Positions 1 through 10,978 of a stretch of DNA of 64,000 bases are shown here, in pieces. The notes below the pieces were generated by a model. It did not search any database, was not told the origin of the DNA, and saw only the letters and a program-made list of their open reading frames with translations. The stretch lies in assembly GCF_007744255.1 (NCBI RefSeq), contig NZ_CP036267.1:6026001-6090000 (forward strand), read 5' to 3'. Positions within the stretch are counted from its first letter, which is position 1. Each line of letters begins with the position of its first letter. The stretch is from Thalassoglobus polymorphus. Lineage in GTDB: Bacteria; Planctomycetota; Planctomycetia; Planctomycetales; Planctomycetaceae. The position numbers and the translations under genes were made by a program.

Positions 1-2
1 TG

Positions 3-701
3 GCACTTCACGCAGCCATGATCGACCGCGTCGATCAAGAGATCGGTCGCGTTCTCAAGCAGCTGAAAAAGATGAAAGCGTTTGAAGAGACGTTGATCCT
101 GTTTCTCTCCGACAATGGAGCCAGCGCCGAAATTATGGTCCGTTCGGATGGGCACGATCCCGCAGCAACGCCGGGCTCAGCGGATTCGTATTTGTGCCTG
201 GGGCCAGGCTGGTCAACCGTCTGCAACACACCGTTCCGGCGGCATAAAACATGGACACACGAAGGGGGCTGCGCCACCCCATTCATCGCACACTGGCCCA
301 ACGTTATCAAGGACAAAGGATCACTTCGTAAAACTCCCGCACACATTATTGATATCGCTCCCACATTGATCGAACTGGCAAAGACAGAGCGTTTCAAAGA
401 ATGGAAGGGAAAACCGGTTCCAGTACCACCGGGAAAAAGTCTGACAAGCCTGTTCCAGCAAGACGCTGCAGCCCACGACCGAACATTATGGTGGTCGCAC
501 GAAGCAAACCACGCTATTCGAAAAGGCGACTGGAAAGCAGTGGTCTCTGGGGATGATGCAGAATGGGAACTCTACAACCTCGAAACTGACCGAACGGAAA
601 CATCGAACATTGCCTCAGCGAATCCTGACAAACTGGACGAACTGAAGCAGGAATGGACCAGTCTGCGGGACAAATTTTATCGGATCGCAACAGGAAAGTA
701 G
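3..701 (+). CDS. Sulfatase, C-terminal part (5' end outside window)
   Basis: This is the C-terminal part of a formylglycine-dependent sulfatase. The open frame runs in from the left edge: the codons before the first ATG at 18 read LHAA and lead into MIDRVDQEIGRVL, the helix before the second metal-binding loop in arylsulfatases. LFLSDNGA carries the Asp-Asn metal ligands, and the end (HAIRKGDWKAV, then WELYNLETDRTE) is the usual C-terminal subdomain. The catalytic Cys/Ser-x-Pro-x-Arg motif would lie upstream and is not visible. Planctomycete enzymes of this type remove sulfate esters from sulfated polysaccharides, usually outside the cytoplasm. The gene ends in TAG at 699-701, where a degenerate family 1 repeat begins. 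Confidence 0.93.
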   Translation, partial: ALHAAMIDRVDQEIGRVLKQLKKMKAFEETLILFLSDNGASAEIMVRSDGHDPAATPGSADSYLCLGPGWSTVCNTPFRRHKTWTHEGGCATPFIAHWPNVIKDKGSLRKTPAHIIDIAPTLIELAKTERFKEWKGKPVPVPPGKSLTSLFQQDAAAHDRTLWWSHEANHAIRKGDWKAVVSGDDAEWELYNLETDRTETSNIASANPDKLDELKQEWTSLRDKFYRIATGK

Positions 702-777
702 CGGATCGCTGAAGTTGAGCAGTCTATGAAGCCATGAAAGTCTCCTTTCACGGGCTCGAAAAGCATGAAAATGCTTC
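699..777. repeat. Family 1 (TAGAGCA) element, degenerate copy
   Basis: It begins at the stop codon of the sulfatase. The core from 716, GAGCAGTCTATGAAGCCATG, followed by a TTTCACGGGC block and an AAAATGCT end, matches the type A copies at 39927 and 59785. The left end has drifted. Confidence 0.6.
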
Positions 778-1202
778 TGCGATGACCTCGGATGGTAATT
801 TTGTTGAGATTTTACCGCCCACCCACGTCAGACATTTCGCCTTAGAATATGGGGCTCTGAGAAAAAGCAGTCATATTCCCTGAAGTCATGTCGCTGATTT
901 GGAGTCGGGTTGGAATTTCTGGTGAAAATTCAACTATGTTATTGAGGCAAGATTATTGAGATAAGCAAGGCTTTTCAGAAGAGTTTCCAAAGTCGACCTG
1001 TGTGAGTTGGCCTGAGAGGTTCATTCGCAAAGTTTCGACTGGGCAATCTAGAATTTTACGTCAATTACATTCTATGAAACCTGTGACAACGTCAGTTCTT
1101 CAGGAAGAGGTGCTGTAAAATTTAAGTACTGAGGTTCATCAGTTTGCGGCATCAGCTTTGCCGGGAATCTGTCGACAAGATCAATGTGGCAAGGCCAATG
1201 TC
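778..1202. other. Intergenic region upstream of kinase 1
   Basis: Apart from the repeat remnant at its left edge I see no gene, RNA or clear terminator here. It should hold the promoter of the kinase at 1203, but I cannot point to convincing -35/-10 boxes. Confidence 0.5.
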
Positions 1203-4200
1203 ATGAGTGAGAAGCTCCCGGGGGCTGACGAGCAGAGCGTCGTCGTCAACAATTTAATTGTCGAGTACATGAGACGTACCGACTCTGGCGAGAACATTGC
1301 GCCTGAGGAGTTCATCGCTGAGCATGCCGAGTACACCGAGGAACTCAGACGTCACTTCGAGAATGTCAACATCTTGAAGGATCTTCAAGGTCATTCCGGC
1401 ACGGAAAGAACTGTCGCCAAGCCGACATCCGAGCCGGACGAAATCGCTGCACAAACCGTCCTGCGCGGAACAGCCGATTCCGAAACGTCTGTGACGAGGC
1501 GATACGCTCCGGGAGAAGCACCTGCTTCGAACATCTCCATCCCCGAGAAATTCGGTCGTTACTCCATTCAAAAAGTTCTCGGTCAGGGAGCCATGGGAGC
1601 TGTCTACCTGGCGAAGGATACTCAGCTGGACCGAGATGTCGCCCTGAAAATTCCGAAATTCGGCGATCTCAACCAAGTCGATGAAGAAGAGATGCTCGCG
1701 CGGTTCTATCGCGAAGCCCGCGCCGCTGCGACTCTCCGCAGCCCGAACATTTGCCCAGTGTATGATGTCGGTGAAATAGATGGGCAGCATTACATCACGA
1801 TGGCCTATATCCCAGGCCGACCTCTGAAAGACTTTACGAAGTCGAAGAAGTCTCACTCTGAAAAACAGATCGCGACGACCATTCGCAAACTTGCGGTCGG
1901 ACTGGCACAAGCTCACAAGATCGGCGTCGTTCACCGAGACCTCAAGCCGGCCAACATCATGGTCGACAAGCAAGGTGAGCCGGTGGTGATGGATTTCGGC
2001 CTCGCCCGGCGTAGCAGCAGCGACGATGTTCAAGTCACACAAAGTGGAGCCATCCTCGGAACACCTGCTTACATGTCCCCCGAGCAGGTCGAAGGAAACC
2101 AGGCTGCCATCGGACCACAGGCGGACATCTACGCGCTCGGCATCATCATGTACGAGTTGATCACCGGTGAGATGCCTTACAAAGGGAGCCTGATGTCGAT
2201 CCTGCAACAGATTGGTAACAACAATCCGGCGAAGCCTTCGGAGCTTCGCACTAACATCGATCCACGATTGGAAAACATTTGCCTGAAAATGATGGCGGGT
2301 GATTTGAAGAAACGTTACAGCTCGATGAACGAAGTTGCAGCCGATCTCCACGACGTTTTGAGGAATCCGAGTAAGAAGCAGAGGAAGGACCAAGGCAGGA
2401 AGAACGGCCCTAAACCCGCTGCAATTTCGACACCTCATGAAGAATCAAATCCAGCATTAATTTCAATCGAACAGTCCAAACCTTACGCGGAACAGCTCCG
2501 TAAAAAGAAAATCACAACGACCAGCAAAACAACATCGAAGCCTGCTGGCAACGCAACACCCTCGTCTCCCAACAAGAACCTGCTGATCGCAGGTGGTCTG
2601 GGCGGATTGATCTTACTGCTGGGAATTGTCTTCATCGTCCGCATCGGCAAATACGACGTACAAATCACGCTCGACGATCCAAGTATTCAGCTGAGTATCG
2701 ATGGTGAAGAAGTTGTCATCAAAAACGGTCAAGACATCATCAAGCTCTCCGCCGGCAAGCATCAACTTCAGCTGAAGAAAGCCGGACTGACGACGCACGT
2801 CGAAGAATTCACCGTCACTAAAAATGGTAAAACAGCATTGCGAGCGGTTGTGCTCCATAATAACCAACTCGATGGATTGCTAAACGGAGAACAACCGCAA
2901 CGAGAATATGACAAGATCGTCAAAAACTCCCCCCCCAACGTTCCCGACGGGAAAATACCCGGGGAGAAGGGGGGACCAGTTGGTCCATCAGAAGAGATGG
3001 AACCGATCGCTCCAGCGAAAGAAAGCCAAAGCTCATCTGACAACAAAGTCTCAAAGTATGGTCTATTGTTCGATAAGCCAGCAGCCTACGTGGATATGGG
3101 CAGGCTAGACCTCGACATGTCAAAACCATTCACTTGCGAGTTTTGGTGTACACCCCAAACCGCAGATGTTCATGGCAGACGTCCAGAATTCACATTGTGT
3201 CGTATTGGCCATCTGTCGGTGAACGGCTATGGCGACCCTAAGCAGGATGGCATAGAATGGCAGGCTCGTTGTGACAACAATACGAAGACCTCGGATTTAA
3301 ATGTCAGTTACATCACAAAGATAACATACTCGGCATTTCCACTCCATCGACAACACGTCGCGATAGAATGGACAGGGCGCACGTTCGAATTCTACATCAA
3401 TGGAAAACGCGCGGCTTCCGGGATTACCGCATCCAACAAACCAAATCTTTCTGTCGATGAAACTCTTCAGCGGGTTCTGACTCTTGATTCCCCTCCCGTT
3501 AAATTTGAACTGGGAGATTCCAGGACGATTGACAGAAGTTTTGGTGGTATCGTTGAGCAGTTTCGTATTTCAGACGGCCAACGCTACAACAAAAACTTCA
3601 CTCCTGAACAACATTTCAGTAAAGAGGAAAACACGACCGTTCTCTACCGTCTCGACGCTGGGAGCGGCGACGTTCTCAAAGACTCCTCTGGCAACGGACA
3701 AGACGGCAAGATCGTCGGGGCGAAGTGGGTAAAAGACGCTTCCTTAATGGCATCACCTGTCGATGGCGATCCCGCATCCATCGTGAGCTGGATGGTGCAG
3801 CGTGGCGGACATGTTAGAGTTCGTGACAAAAATGGTTCAAGTGCATTAATCACATCGCTCGACCAGCCCCTTCCACGTACTGCCTTTGAAATCTCGGAAG
3901 TTCATCTGCCTCGCACCACTAACAATCAGCAATTTGCTGAGTATTGCGACGTGATAAGGAAGCTGAAGCTCACCACTCATCACAATATTGGAACCCTCAG
4001 CGTGCAAAATGCAGCGATTACGGACGAAGCGTTAAAACATCTTTCCGGGGTGGCGTTATCTTCATTAGACCTTGACGGGTGCAAGGTGACCAATGAAGGG
4101 ATTAAAAATCTCGCCCTCACGAAAGGAGTGTGGGAGGTCAAGCTTGGCAGGACTGAGATCAGAGACAACGTTGCCCCATTATTATGCTCAATTCCTAAAC

Positions 4201-6863
4201 TCAATTCGGTTCTTCTTGGGAACAACCAAATTGGGGATAAGTGCATTCAAGAACTTTGCGAATTCCAGTCGGACTGGAAAGCATTTTTTCTTTCCCACAC
4301 TAATGTTACCGATGCCTCATTGAAAGCAATGTCTGGTCAATCGAATCTCATCTCGCTGCATCTGACAGGGACATTGGTCACCAATGAAGGATTAGCGAGT
4401 CTTTCAAATGTTCCTAAACTCAGCCATTTGGAACTTGCACAGACTGCGGTCTCAGACGGACTGTTAAGCCGCTTACCGAATAAGTTGGGGCTGAAAAGAT
4501 TAAATCTGATTCGCACTGAACTTAGTGAAAAAGGACTAAGGGAACTCGGTGAGTGTCCCAACCTGACTTGGTTGGAACTTGATGGAAGAGGAGTGTATCC
4601 AGAAACGATTCAACACATCCTGAAGCTTCGCGAATTGGAAACGTTATACATGAAGGCTTCTCAAGTCGAAATAGACGATGTGAGCAAGCTGCAAAATCTT
4701 CCGAAGTTGAAATTCCTGAATCTTGAGAAGATCCCAAATCTAAACCGCAGCGACCTCGATCTCCTTCGAAAAAGACTTCCCAAATGCAAAATTGCCTCCG
4801 ACTACGGAACATTTGAACCGTTGGGGGGATTTGAATCGAATGCTACCAACAACATGGTTGTCCCAACCGAAACTCGGGGAAGTCATGTACCACCAGGCAA
4901 CTCCTTTACTGAGAAATCTGCGCTAGTATTTGACGGTCAGGATGATTACGTCGAATTGCACTTAAGCGATTCCCTCAAGGATCGACTCTCTACCGAAAAA
5001 CCTGTCACAGTTGAAGCTTGGGTTTGGTTCGCCAATAAATCCGAAGAGCGTCAATATCTTTTCAATAGTGGGGTCTCAACACGTTTGGAAATTTTCCGAG
5101 CGGGAGGGGGAATGCCTAAAAAACATCTTGCACACACCTGGATAGCCAATCGCATTAACCATGAAGGTGCTTGGGACAGCGTATCTTCTCCAGTAATTAC
5201 TCCTACTGGACAGTGGACTCATCTGGCTGTCGTTTGGCAAACAGGTACCAACGGATACAAGTCGACGATCTATGTCAACGGAAACAGTCTTGGACTTAAA
5301 CGTGATCATAGTGTGAACCTCAAGCAAACTCCGAGGGAATTGCAGGCAGTATTAGGAGCGACTCCCTCATGGAATGGGCATGGAATGCAACATTACTTTG
5401 AAGGGAAAATTCGCGATTTCCGAATTTCTGACGAGGCACGCTATCAGGGAGATTTTAATCCAGAGCAAAACCTCGTTGCAGACGAACAGACTGCGCTTCT
5501 TTTTAAAATGAATGAAGGTTCCGGTGACACCCTCAAAGACTCATCCGGCAACGGACACCACGGCAAGATCATCGGGGCAAAGTGGGTGCGTAATGACGAG
5601 ACTAAAGCGAAACAGTCTTCCAAACCATTGACTGCACTTGTTTTTAATGGCACGACGAGTCGAGTTGAAGTTCCGGGATTGAAACTTTCCGGTTCTCCTC
5701 CATTAACGATTGAATGCTGGGTGACGCCATCTGAAAAGGGAACTTCCAACGCAATTATCTTCCATGATGGCGTCTCTGACCCGTTGACACTTCAGGTTGG
5801 TGGTATTCGCCGCTGGGAATTCGGCGGATGGTGGTCTGAAGCCAACAAACGCCTCGAAGTCTTCGGTCCGAAAATTGAGGACTGGGAACGGCGCACGCAT
5901 CTTGCCGGACAATGGAATGGTCAATCGATACAGTTGTTTATCGATGGGAAACTCGTTCAACAGCGTGATTACAGCGGGAGTTTTAATCCGCAAGGGAGCC
6001 TCGAAATCGGTGGTCATGATGGCTCTCGTTTCAAAGGGAGCATCGATGAGATTCGCATCTCGAAAACGCTCCGTTATGAAACTGATTTTACTCCCCAGAA
6101 CGAATTGACAAGCGACGAATACACCCTCGCTCTGTACCACTTCGACGAAGGTGCCGGCGACGTTCTCAAAGACTCCTCCGACAACGGAAACGATGGGAAG
6201 ATCTTCGGGGCGAAGTGGGTCGGGGGCGCTGAGCATCGACCGGTCTCCCGAACAGGCCTCGACTTCGACGGGGAAGGTGATTGGGTGAAGATTCCGACGC
6301 TTCAATTTGATGGCTCGCATTCAATCACTCTGGAATCATACGTGACGCTGCATCGTGCTGTCGGCACAAGTAGCATCGTGTCCAGCCAGAACGGCGGAGG
6401 GATCGGCATCACTACAATGGGCGGAGATTCCGCCGGGATTGTCCTCGCGCAGGCTCCAAGCAAGTCGCGAGCCATGTACGAGCAACCCATCCCAATTGGT
6501 AAACGTCTGCACCTGGCAGGGACCTGGGACCAAAAGCAGTTGAAGTTTTTCGTAGATGGCAAATTGGTCTCGACTGCAGATGCTCCCCGAGGCCAATTCT
6601 TGAATGGCGTGCCACATTTTGCACTTGGTGCCTATCCGGCAGGGCGAGATGGTTTCCTGGACGGGATCATTGACGAAGTCCGCATTTCACGCGATGTCCG
6701 TTATACGGAAGACTTCACGCCCGCACCGCGACTTGAAAAGGAAGCTCAGACACTCGCCCTTTACCACTTCGACGAACGGGCCGGTAGCACGCTCAATGAC
6801 TCTTCCGGCAACGGGCACAATGGCGAGATCATCGGAGCGAAATGGAGCAAATTTGAAGAGTGA
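1203..6863 (+). CDS. Giant Ser/Thr protein kinase with PEGA-like, LamG and LRR extracellular domains
   Basis: This is a membrane-anchored eukaryotic-type Ser/Thr kinase of about 1886 residues. The cytoplasmic kinase domain (about 117-385) has the glycine loop [18 protein letters not shown] (catalytic Asp about 246), DFG (264-266) and a GTPAYMSPE activation segment. A membrane span lies near 458-482, followed by a PEGA-like domain ([11 protein letters not shown]). The outside part holds a LamG/concanavalin-like domain (about 618-805), six or more leucine-rich repeats (about 893-1190) and three more LamG domains (about 1238-1412, 1476-1630, 1683-1833). Each LamG domain is followed by a near-identical tail of the type KDSSGNGxDGKIxGAKW. 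I chose ATG 1203 (MSEKLPGAD) over an in-frame TTG at 1158. LamG and LRR parts usually bind glycans or proteins, so this may be a receptor kinase; the ligand is unknown. Confidence 0.92.
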   Translation: MSEKLPGADEQSVVVNNLIVEYMRRTDSGENIAPEEFIAEHAEYTEELRRHFENVNILKDLQGHSGTERTVAKPTSEPDEIAAQTVLRGTADSETSVTRRYAPGEAPASNISIPEKFGRYSIQKVLGQGAMGAVYLAKDTQLDRDVALKIPKFGDLNQVDEEEMLARFYREARAAATLRSPNICPVYDVGEIDGQHYITMAYIPGRPLKDFTKSKKSHSEKQIATTIRKLAVGLAQAHKIGVVHRDLKPANIMVDKQGEPVVMDFGLARRSSSDDVQVTQSGAILGTPAYMSPEQVEGNQAAIGPQADIYALGIIMYELITGEMPYKGSLMSILQQIGNNNPAKPSELRTNIDPRLENICLKMMAGDLKKRYSSMNEVAADLHDVLRNPSKKQRKDQGRKNGPKPAAISTPHEESNPALISIEQSKPYAEQLRKKKITTTSKTTSKPAGNATPSSPNKNLLIAGGLGGLILLLGIVFIVRIGKYDVQITLDDPSIQLSIDGEEVVIKNGQDIIKLSAGKHQLQLKKAGLTTHVEEFTVTKNGKTALRAVVLHNNQLDGLLNGEQPQREYDKIVKNSPPNVPDGKIPGEKGGPVGPSEEMEPIAPAKESQSSSDNKVSKYGLLFDKPAAYVDMGRLDLDMSKPFTCEFWCTPQTADVHGRRPEFTLCRIGHLSVNGYGDPKQDGIEWQARCDNNTKTSDLNVSYITKITYSAFPLHRQHVAIEWTGRTFEFYINGKRAASGITASNKPNLSVDETLQRVLTLDSPPVKFELGDSRTIDRSFGGIVEQFRISDGQRYNKNFTPEQHFSKEENTTVLYRLDAGSGDVLKDSSGNGQDGKIVGAKWVKDASLMASPVDGDPASIVSWMVQRGGHVRVRDKNGSSALITSLDQPLPRTAFEISEVHLPRTTNNQQFAEYCDVIRKLKLTTHHNIGTLSVQNAAITDEALKHLSGVALSSLDLDGCKVTNEGIKNLALTKGVWEVKLGRTEIRDNVAPLLCSIPKLNSVLLGNNQIGDKCIQELCEFQSDWKAFFLSHTNVTDASLKAMSGQSNLISLHLTGTLVTNEGLASLSNVPKLSHLELAQTAVSDGLLSRLPNKLGLKRLNLIRTELSEKGLRELGECPNLTWLELDGRGVYPETIQHILKLRELETLYMKASQVEIDDVSKLQNLPKLKFLNLEKIPNLNRSDLDLLRKRLPKCKIASDYGTFEPLGGFESNATNNMVVPTETRGSHVPPGNSFTEKSALVFDGQDDYVELHLSDSLKDRLSTEKPVTVEAWVWFANKSEERQYLFNSGVSTRLEIFRAGGGMPKKHLAHTWIANRINHEGAWDSVSSPVITPTGQWTHLAVVWQTGTNGYKSTIYVNGNSLGLKRDHSVNLKQTPRELQAVLGATPSWNGHGMQHYFEGKIRDFRISDEARYQGDFNPEQNLVADEQTALLFKMNEGSGDTLKDSSGNGHHGKIIGAKWVRNDETKAKQSSKPLTALVFNGTTSRVEVPGLKLSGSPPLTIECWVTPSEKGTSNAIIFHDGVSDPLTLQVGGIRRWEFGGWWSEANKRLEVFGPKIEDWERRTHLAGQWNGQSIQLFIDGKLVQQRDYSGSFNPQGSLEIGGHDGSRFKGSIDEIRISKTLRYETDFTPQNELTSDEYTLALYHFDEGAGDVLKDSSDNGNDGKIFGAKWVGGAEHRPVSRTGLDFDGEGDWVKIPTLQFDGSHSITLESYVTLHRAVGTSSIVSSQNGGGIGITTMGGDSAGIVLAQAPSKSRAMYEQPIPIGKRLHLAGTWDQKQLKFFVDGKLVSTADAPRGQFLNGVPHFALGAYPAGRDGFLDGIIDEVRISRDVRYTEDFTPAPRLEKEAQTLALYHFDERAGSTLNDSSGNGHNGEIIGAKWSKFEE

Positions 6864-6908
6864 TGGTGAGGTAATTAATGGTCCGGCAGTTGTCTCTTCA
6901 CGAAATTC

Positions 6909-7023
6909 AAAAAACAATCCAATCTTGGTTTTTACGCACTGCCTCGTAGAGAGCTGTCTATGAATTCATCAAAGTGACCTTCAAGGGGAGGGCAAGTACA
7001 ACACCAATTCGAAAGATGCTCTA
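6909..7023. repeat. Family 1 element between convergent kinases (type A)
   Basis: It fills most of the gap between two convergent kinase genes. The right end, CCAATTCGAAAGATGCTCTA on the plus strand, is the reverse complement of the family 1 left end. Its last three bases (7021-7023) are the TAG stop of the minus-strand kinase. The core GCCTCGTAGAGAGCTGTCTA matches the other type A copies. Confidence 0.75.
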
Positions 7024-8394
7024 ATTGACATCCTGGCCGGTCAGAAGAGATTCCACTGCGTCGGCGTGAGTTGCGATTTCGAGGACGCTTTTGCGGATCT
7101 CTTCACCATCAACTGTCGATCGGGGATAGGCGTTTGAGATGACAAAGAACTCCTCTCCATTGATCTCGCGGATTGCTAGAGCACCGTGTGAGATCACTGA
7201 ATTCAAACGGAGTGCCGCTGGAAAGTAGTGAGTCTCAGCAGGACAACAGACGCTATAGATTTGAAGCAGACGTTCGTGAAACCGATGCTCGCTGTGAGAG
7301 AGAAAGACAACCTGCTTGCGACCATCGGCGAGTGAAACATTGATGCGGTAATCATCCTCCGTTTTTTTCCAGCGAACATCCCGTTCGTGATCGAAGGCTT
7401 CATGTAATAAAGTGTCGAGGTCTCTGACTTGTCCGAGCACTGCTTGCAGGAGTTGTGCAGCCTCAATCCCGTCACGTGGTCGATTTCGAGGGCTCTTCTC
7501 CATCATCAACCCCAAACACTCACAGACCTCCAGTGGCACCTCAGGTCTCAATTCGCGAAGGCTGGGGGCTCGCTCGGTGGTCACTGCCGATATTAAATCG
7601 GACATTTTGCGGCGAGGAAATGGAAGTCGTCCGGTGAGCATGTAGTAGAAGCATACGCCCAGTGCATAGACATCGCTGGCGGGGCTGGCAGATTCTCCAC
7701 CGAAGAGTTCAGGAGCCATGAAATGTGGTGTTCCGGCGAGGACTCCGGGCATTTCATGAACGACATTTCCATGGACCCGTTTCGCTAATCCGAAATCACT
7801 AATCTTTGGAATTCCATGATGTGTTAAGAGAACGTTGTCCGGTTTCAAATCTCGATGAATGATTCCAAGGCGATGAGCGGCTCCCAGCCCGTTGGCAATC
7901 CCGAGAGCCAGCGTCGTGGCCCGCCAGATCATCAGGCGACCGGTTCGCAACATGTTTTGCAAAGATCGCCCCGGAACGAATTCCATCTCCAGAAAGTTCA
8001 ATCCACCATGTTGACCAATGGCATGGACGGTGACGATGTTTGGATGCACCATTGATGCGGCAGCTTGACCTTCAGTACAAAATCGGTCGAGATAGTCGGG
8101 ATCGGTATCCAGCAGTGACGGGGAAAGAACTTTGATGGCACACGAGCGATTCAGCTGCAAGTGCCGACTGAGGAAGACCCATCCCATCCCTCCGCGACCC
8201 AGCAGGGATTCGACGCGGTATTTGTCCAGCGTTTTTCCGACGAGTTCATCCAGTTGGTCTTTCTTGGATCCTCCATCTGTCGGAGTGGCGTGTGCCCAGT
8301 CCGGGGAGGATTTCCAGAGCATCGTTTGCAACAGCGAAATATCCGCAGACGGAACCGGCATCAAGCATTGCGGACAGTTCATATCATGAGCCAT
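7021..8394 (-). CDS. Ser/Thr protein kinase with C-terminal YbjN/CesT-like domain
   Basis: This is a soluble Ser/Thr kinase with no membrane span. The kinase domain covers about residues 60-320: GRGGMGWVF, catalytic Lys 89, HRDLKPDN (180-187), DFG (200-202) and GTPHFMAPE. The last 120 residues form a separate alpha/beta domain that resembles the YbjN/type III chaperone-like fold; I infer this from the pattern ALRLNSVISHGALAIREI followed by STVDGEEI, not from a search. The N-terminus has CPQC at 7-10. The same frame upstream of the ATG carries a second pair, CPAC, and stays open back to a stop at 8494-8496, so a zinc ribbon may begin upstream of the ATG at a non-ATG codon such as CTG 8436. The stop TAG belongs to a family 1 repeat. 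Confidence 0.9.
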   Translation of the reverse strand: MAHDMNCPQCLMPVPSADISLLQTMLWKSSPDWAHATPTDGGSKKDQLDELVGKTLDKYRVESLLGRGGMGWVFLSRHLQLNRSCAIKVLSPSLLDTDPDYLDRFCTEGQAAASMVHPNIVTVHAIGQHGGLNFLEMEFVPGRSLQNMLRTGRLMIWRATTLALGIANGLGAAHRLGIIHRDLKPDNVLLTHHGIPKISDFGLAKRVHGNVVHEMPGVLAGTPHFMAPELFGGESASPASDVYALGVCFYYMLTGRLPFPRRKMSDLISAVTTERAPSLRELRPEVPLEVCECLGLMMEKSPRNRPRDGIEAAQLLQAVLGQVRDLDTLLHEAFDHERDVRWKKTEDDYRINVSLADGRKQVVFLSHSEHRFHERLLQIYSVCCPAETHYFPAALRLNSVISHGALAIREINGEEFFVISNAYPRSTVDGEEIRKSVLEIATHADAVESLLTGQDVN

Positions 8395-8517
8395 CCCCAG
8401 AAATGCTTCATTGCATGCTGGGCAATAAATCGTCAGTGGATCATCTGTTGAGTTTGACAGCAGCCCGCTCCAGTTAAGGGATCTCGACCTCTTCTATTCG
8501 TACTGCCTGTGAAAATC

Positions 8518-9021
8518 TTACTGACGAATCCAGTTCGCAGAGACATTCTTCACAGATTGTGCCACGACGCAGTACCGTTCGGCAAGTTGAACGGCTTTGG
8601 CTAGTTTTTCGTCAGAAGCTGAGGAAGCGAATTCAAAACGCAATCGGACCGCTGTGAATCCCACTGGAATCTCTCGATTTACACCCAGTGTGCCGCGAAA
8701 GTCCATGTCTCCTTCAGCCACAACAATTGCGGAGTCGACCGGAATTTCCATCGCTGTGCAAACCGCACCCAGTGTTACACCTGCACAGCCAACTAAGGCT
8801 TCGAGTAGCATTTCAGCAGGGCAAGAAAAATTGCCATCGCCTCCAGCCATGGGATGCAATCCGGGAACCCGGGAGGCTTCAGACTCATGTTCAATCAAAC
8901 AGGAAATTGTTTCGAAATTGACCTTACCCCGAGCAGTCAGCGTCGACTGGGCGGCGTCAGGCTCAGAGCGATATTTTTCCTTGAGCGGCGTTTGGATACT
9001 CCGCAGTTCATCGGCATTCAT
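8518..9021 (-). CDS. OsmC-like thiol peroxidase family protein
   Basis: The protein has 167 residues and belongs to the OsmC/Ohr superfamily, whose members reduce organic hydroperoxides with two conserved cysteines. The first Cys lies in the helix LLEALVGCAGVTL and the second in ERYCVVAQSV, at the usual places; the normal CP at the second site is CV here. The N-terminal strand STLTARGKVNFETISCLIEH fits the family. I chose ATG 9021 (MNADEL) rather than a TTG at 9036 because the five extra residues add nothing conserved. It lies beside a kinase and is divergent from serA. An alternative is an OsmC-like protein without peroxidase activity. Confidence 0.85.
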   Translation of the reverse strand: MNADELRSIQTPLKEKYRSEPDAAQSTLTARGKVNFETISCLIEHESEASRVPGLHPMAGGDGNFSCPAEMLLEALVGCAGVTLGAVCTAMEIPVDSAIVVAEGDMDFRGTLGVNREIPVGFTAVRLRFEFASSASDEKLAKAVQLAERYCVVAQSVKNVSANWIRQ

Positions 9022-9337
9022 AAGAAATTGTCTCAAAATTGTGTGTCAGTTTTCTCAAGAACAGAGTTTCGCTACAGCAAATCCGATATTGTTTTTTACG
9101 TACAGCTTCGCGGCGAGTCGTCTATGAAGTCATGAAAGTGAGCATCGCGGGCACGAGAAGCGTTGGGAGTCTTTCGATGAAATTCTCATTCTCTATATCC
9201 CGAACCCGAACGCTTGGCGCGTTCTAGCTGTCCTCTATGCTACACGGTCTGGATCATCGTCCCAAGTACAATCCACCAAGCTGTTCAAGTGAACAGTGAA
9301 TGAAGATGTCGAATCTTTGCCCCCAGAAAGTCCACCC
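9022..9337. other. Divergent intergenic region with a repeat copy
   Basis: It separates the OsmC-like gene from serA and should hold both promoters. A family 1 type A remnant occupies about 9092-9167. I see no gene or RNA. Confidence 0.5.
9092..9167. repeat. Family 1 element, type A
   Basis: TTTTTTACGTACAGCTTCG, then GGCGAGTCGTCTATGAAGTC, ATGAAAGTGAGCAT and GCGGGCACGAGAAGC match the copies at 39927 and 59785 in order. Unlike most copies it lies between divergent genes and touches no stop codon. Confidence 0.65.
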
Positions 9338-10978
9338 ATGTTTCGCGTGCTCGTCAGTGATAATTTGTCCCCTATCGGCTTAAAACTCCTTGAGGAACAC
9401 CCGGAGATTGAGCTGGACTATCAACCAGAAATTCATCAGGACGTCGAAGCGCTCAAGGCTGCTTTGCAGAATGCTGACGGGGTTGTGATTCGCAGTGGAA
9501 CAAAGTTGACGGAAGATGTTCTGACTGGACAGGAACGCCTCAAAGTGATTGCCCGGGCAGGTGTTGGAGTCGATAACATCGACCTCCAGGCTGCCACTCG
9601 ACAGGGAATCATTGTTTCCAACACACCCGATGGAAATACTCTCAGCACCGCTGAGCAGACCATTGCGATGATGATGGGTCTGTGCCGAAACACAGGTCCG
9701 GCGTCTCAGTCGATGAGAGAAGGCCGCTGGGATCGCAAGCTGTATACGGGAACCCAGCTTGCAGGCAAAACGATCGGTGTTGTCGGGTTGGGACGGATTG
9801 GCCTCGCAGTTGCCAAACGCTGCAATGGCCTTGAAATGAACGTGCTGGGCTACGATCCGTTCCTCAGCGAAGAACGAGCCGATCAGCAGAACATCGAGCT
9901 GTATCGCGATATTGACGAATTGTTGGTGAAGTGCGATATCGTCACTGTCCATACCCCGCTAACAGATGAGACACGTGGCATCATTAACGCTGAGCGATTA
10001 GCGAAGATGAAAAAAGGCGTCCGCCTGATCAACTGTGCCCGAGGCGGAATCATTGATGAGCAAGCACTCATCGAGGGGCTCGAATCGGGACATGTCGGTG
10101 GAGCGGCACTCGATGTTTACGTTACTGAAAAGCCAGGGGCCAATGACAAACTCGCCAGCTTCCCTAACGTCCTCTGCACTCCACACTTGGGAGCATCGAC
10201 TGATGAAGCTCAAGAACAAGTTGCCGTCGAAGCTGCTGACATCGTTTGCAATTTCCTGACGAAAAATGAAGTTCGCTCAGCCGTGAACATGGTTCCGATC
10301 TCAGGGAAGGAACTCGAAGGGACGCGAGCCTATCTCGACCTCGCTTACCGACTCGGTTTGTTGTTGGCTCAGACCTCGCATGGAGAGGGGATTCAAGGGG
10401 CGCGGCTTCAATACCGTGGGGATGTCTGTTCGAAGCCCATGAACCTGATTACCAGTGCCTTCACATCCGGACTTCTCTCGGCAGCCTTGAATGACAGTGT
10501 CAGCATTGTCAATTCAGACATGACCGCCAAAGACCGTGGTATCGAGATCACCCAAACGTCAACGACGGAAACGGGTGCATTTGCAACAATGATTTCCGCC
10601 ACGCTCATCACCGACAAACGTGAGATCACAGCTGCCGGAACAACATTCGGAAATAACTTCCTGCGACTCGTCAAGTTGAATGAGTATCAGCTTGATGCGT
10701 ACCTTGATGGACTTCTCTTGATCTATCGACACAGAGATGTTCCGGGGCTCATTGGTGCGATCGGAACGACATTCGGGAAGCACAAAGTGAATATTTCTCA
10801 CATGGCTTTGGGACGCGAGAAGAACGAACCAGGTGGAGATGCCATCGCAGTTCTCAACCTCGACAACGAACCGACCGAAGCTGCAATCAAAGAAGTGATT
10901 GATCACCCCGACGTCCACGGTGTCGAACTTGTGAATCTCCCACCTGCGAACGCGTCACTCCCTTGGCTGGGGCTGTAA
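9338..10978 (+). CDS. serA: D-3-phosphoglycerate dehydrogenase
   Basis: This enzyme oxidises 3-phosphoglycerate to 3-phosphohydroxypyruvate with NAD, the first step of serine synthesis. The 546 residues match the long form (about 525-530 in many bacteria) with substrate-binding and NAD domains, an intervening allosteric-substrate-binding domain and a C-terminal ACT domain. Visible motifs are the nucleotide loop GVVGLGRIGLAVAKR, the family segment LINCARGGIIDEQAL and the catalytic His in TPHLGASTDEAQ. The ACT domain is LLIYRHRDVPGLIGAIGTTF. I chose ATG 9338 (MFRVLVSD) because an upstream GTG at 9296 adds 14 non-conserved residues. Feedback inhibition by serine through the ACT domain is typical of the family. 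The TAA is followed directly by a family 1 repeat. Confidence 0.97.
   Translation: MFRVLVSDNLSPIGLKLLEEHPEIELDYQPEIHQDVEALKAALQNADGVVIRSGTKLTEDVLTGQERLKVIARAGVGVDNIDLQAATRQGIIVSNTPDGNTLSTAEQTIAMMMGLCRNTGPASQSMREGRWDRKLYTGTQLAGKTIGVVGLGRIGLAVAKRCNGLEMNVLGYDPFLSEERADQQNIELYRDIDELLVKCDIVTVHTPLTDETRGIINAERLAKMKKGVRLINCARGGIIDEQALIEGLESGHVGGAALDVYVTEKPGANDKLASFPNVLCTPHLGASTDEAQEQVAVEAADIVCNFLTKNEVRSAVNMVPISGKELEGTRAYLDLAYRLGLLLAQTSHGEGIQGARLQYRGDVCSKPMNLITSAFTSGLLSAALNDSVSIVNSDMTAKDRGIEITQTSTTETGAFATMISATLITDKREITAAGTTFGNNFLRLVKLNEYQLDAYLDGLLLIYRHRDVPGLIGAIGTTFGKHKVNISHMALGREKNEPGGDAIAVLNLDNEPTEAAIKEVIDHPDVHGVELVNLPPANASLPWLGL

Noticed and set aside
1254-2438. 394-residue open frame on the minus strand inside the kinase
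   Set aside because: It is a shadow of the kinase gene: no ribosome site, no domain, and the plus-strand frame is a clear kinase.
5703-6320. 205-residue minus-strand frame inside the LamG region
   Set aside because: It lies opposite strongly supported LamG repeats; composition is that of a shadow frame.
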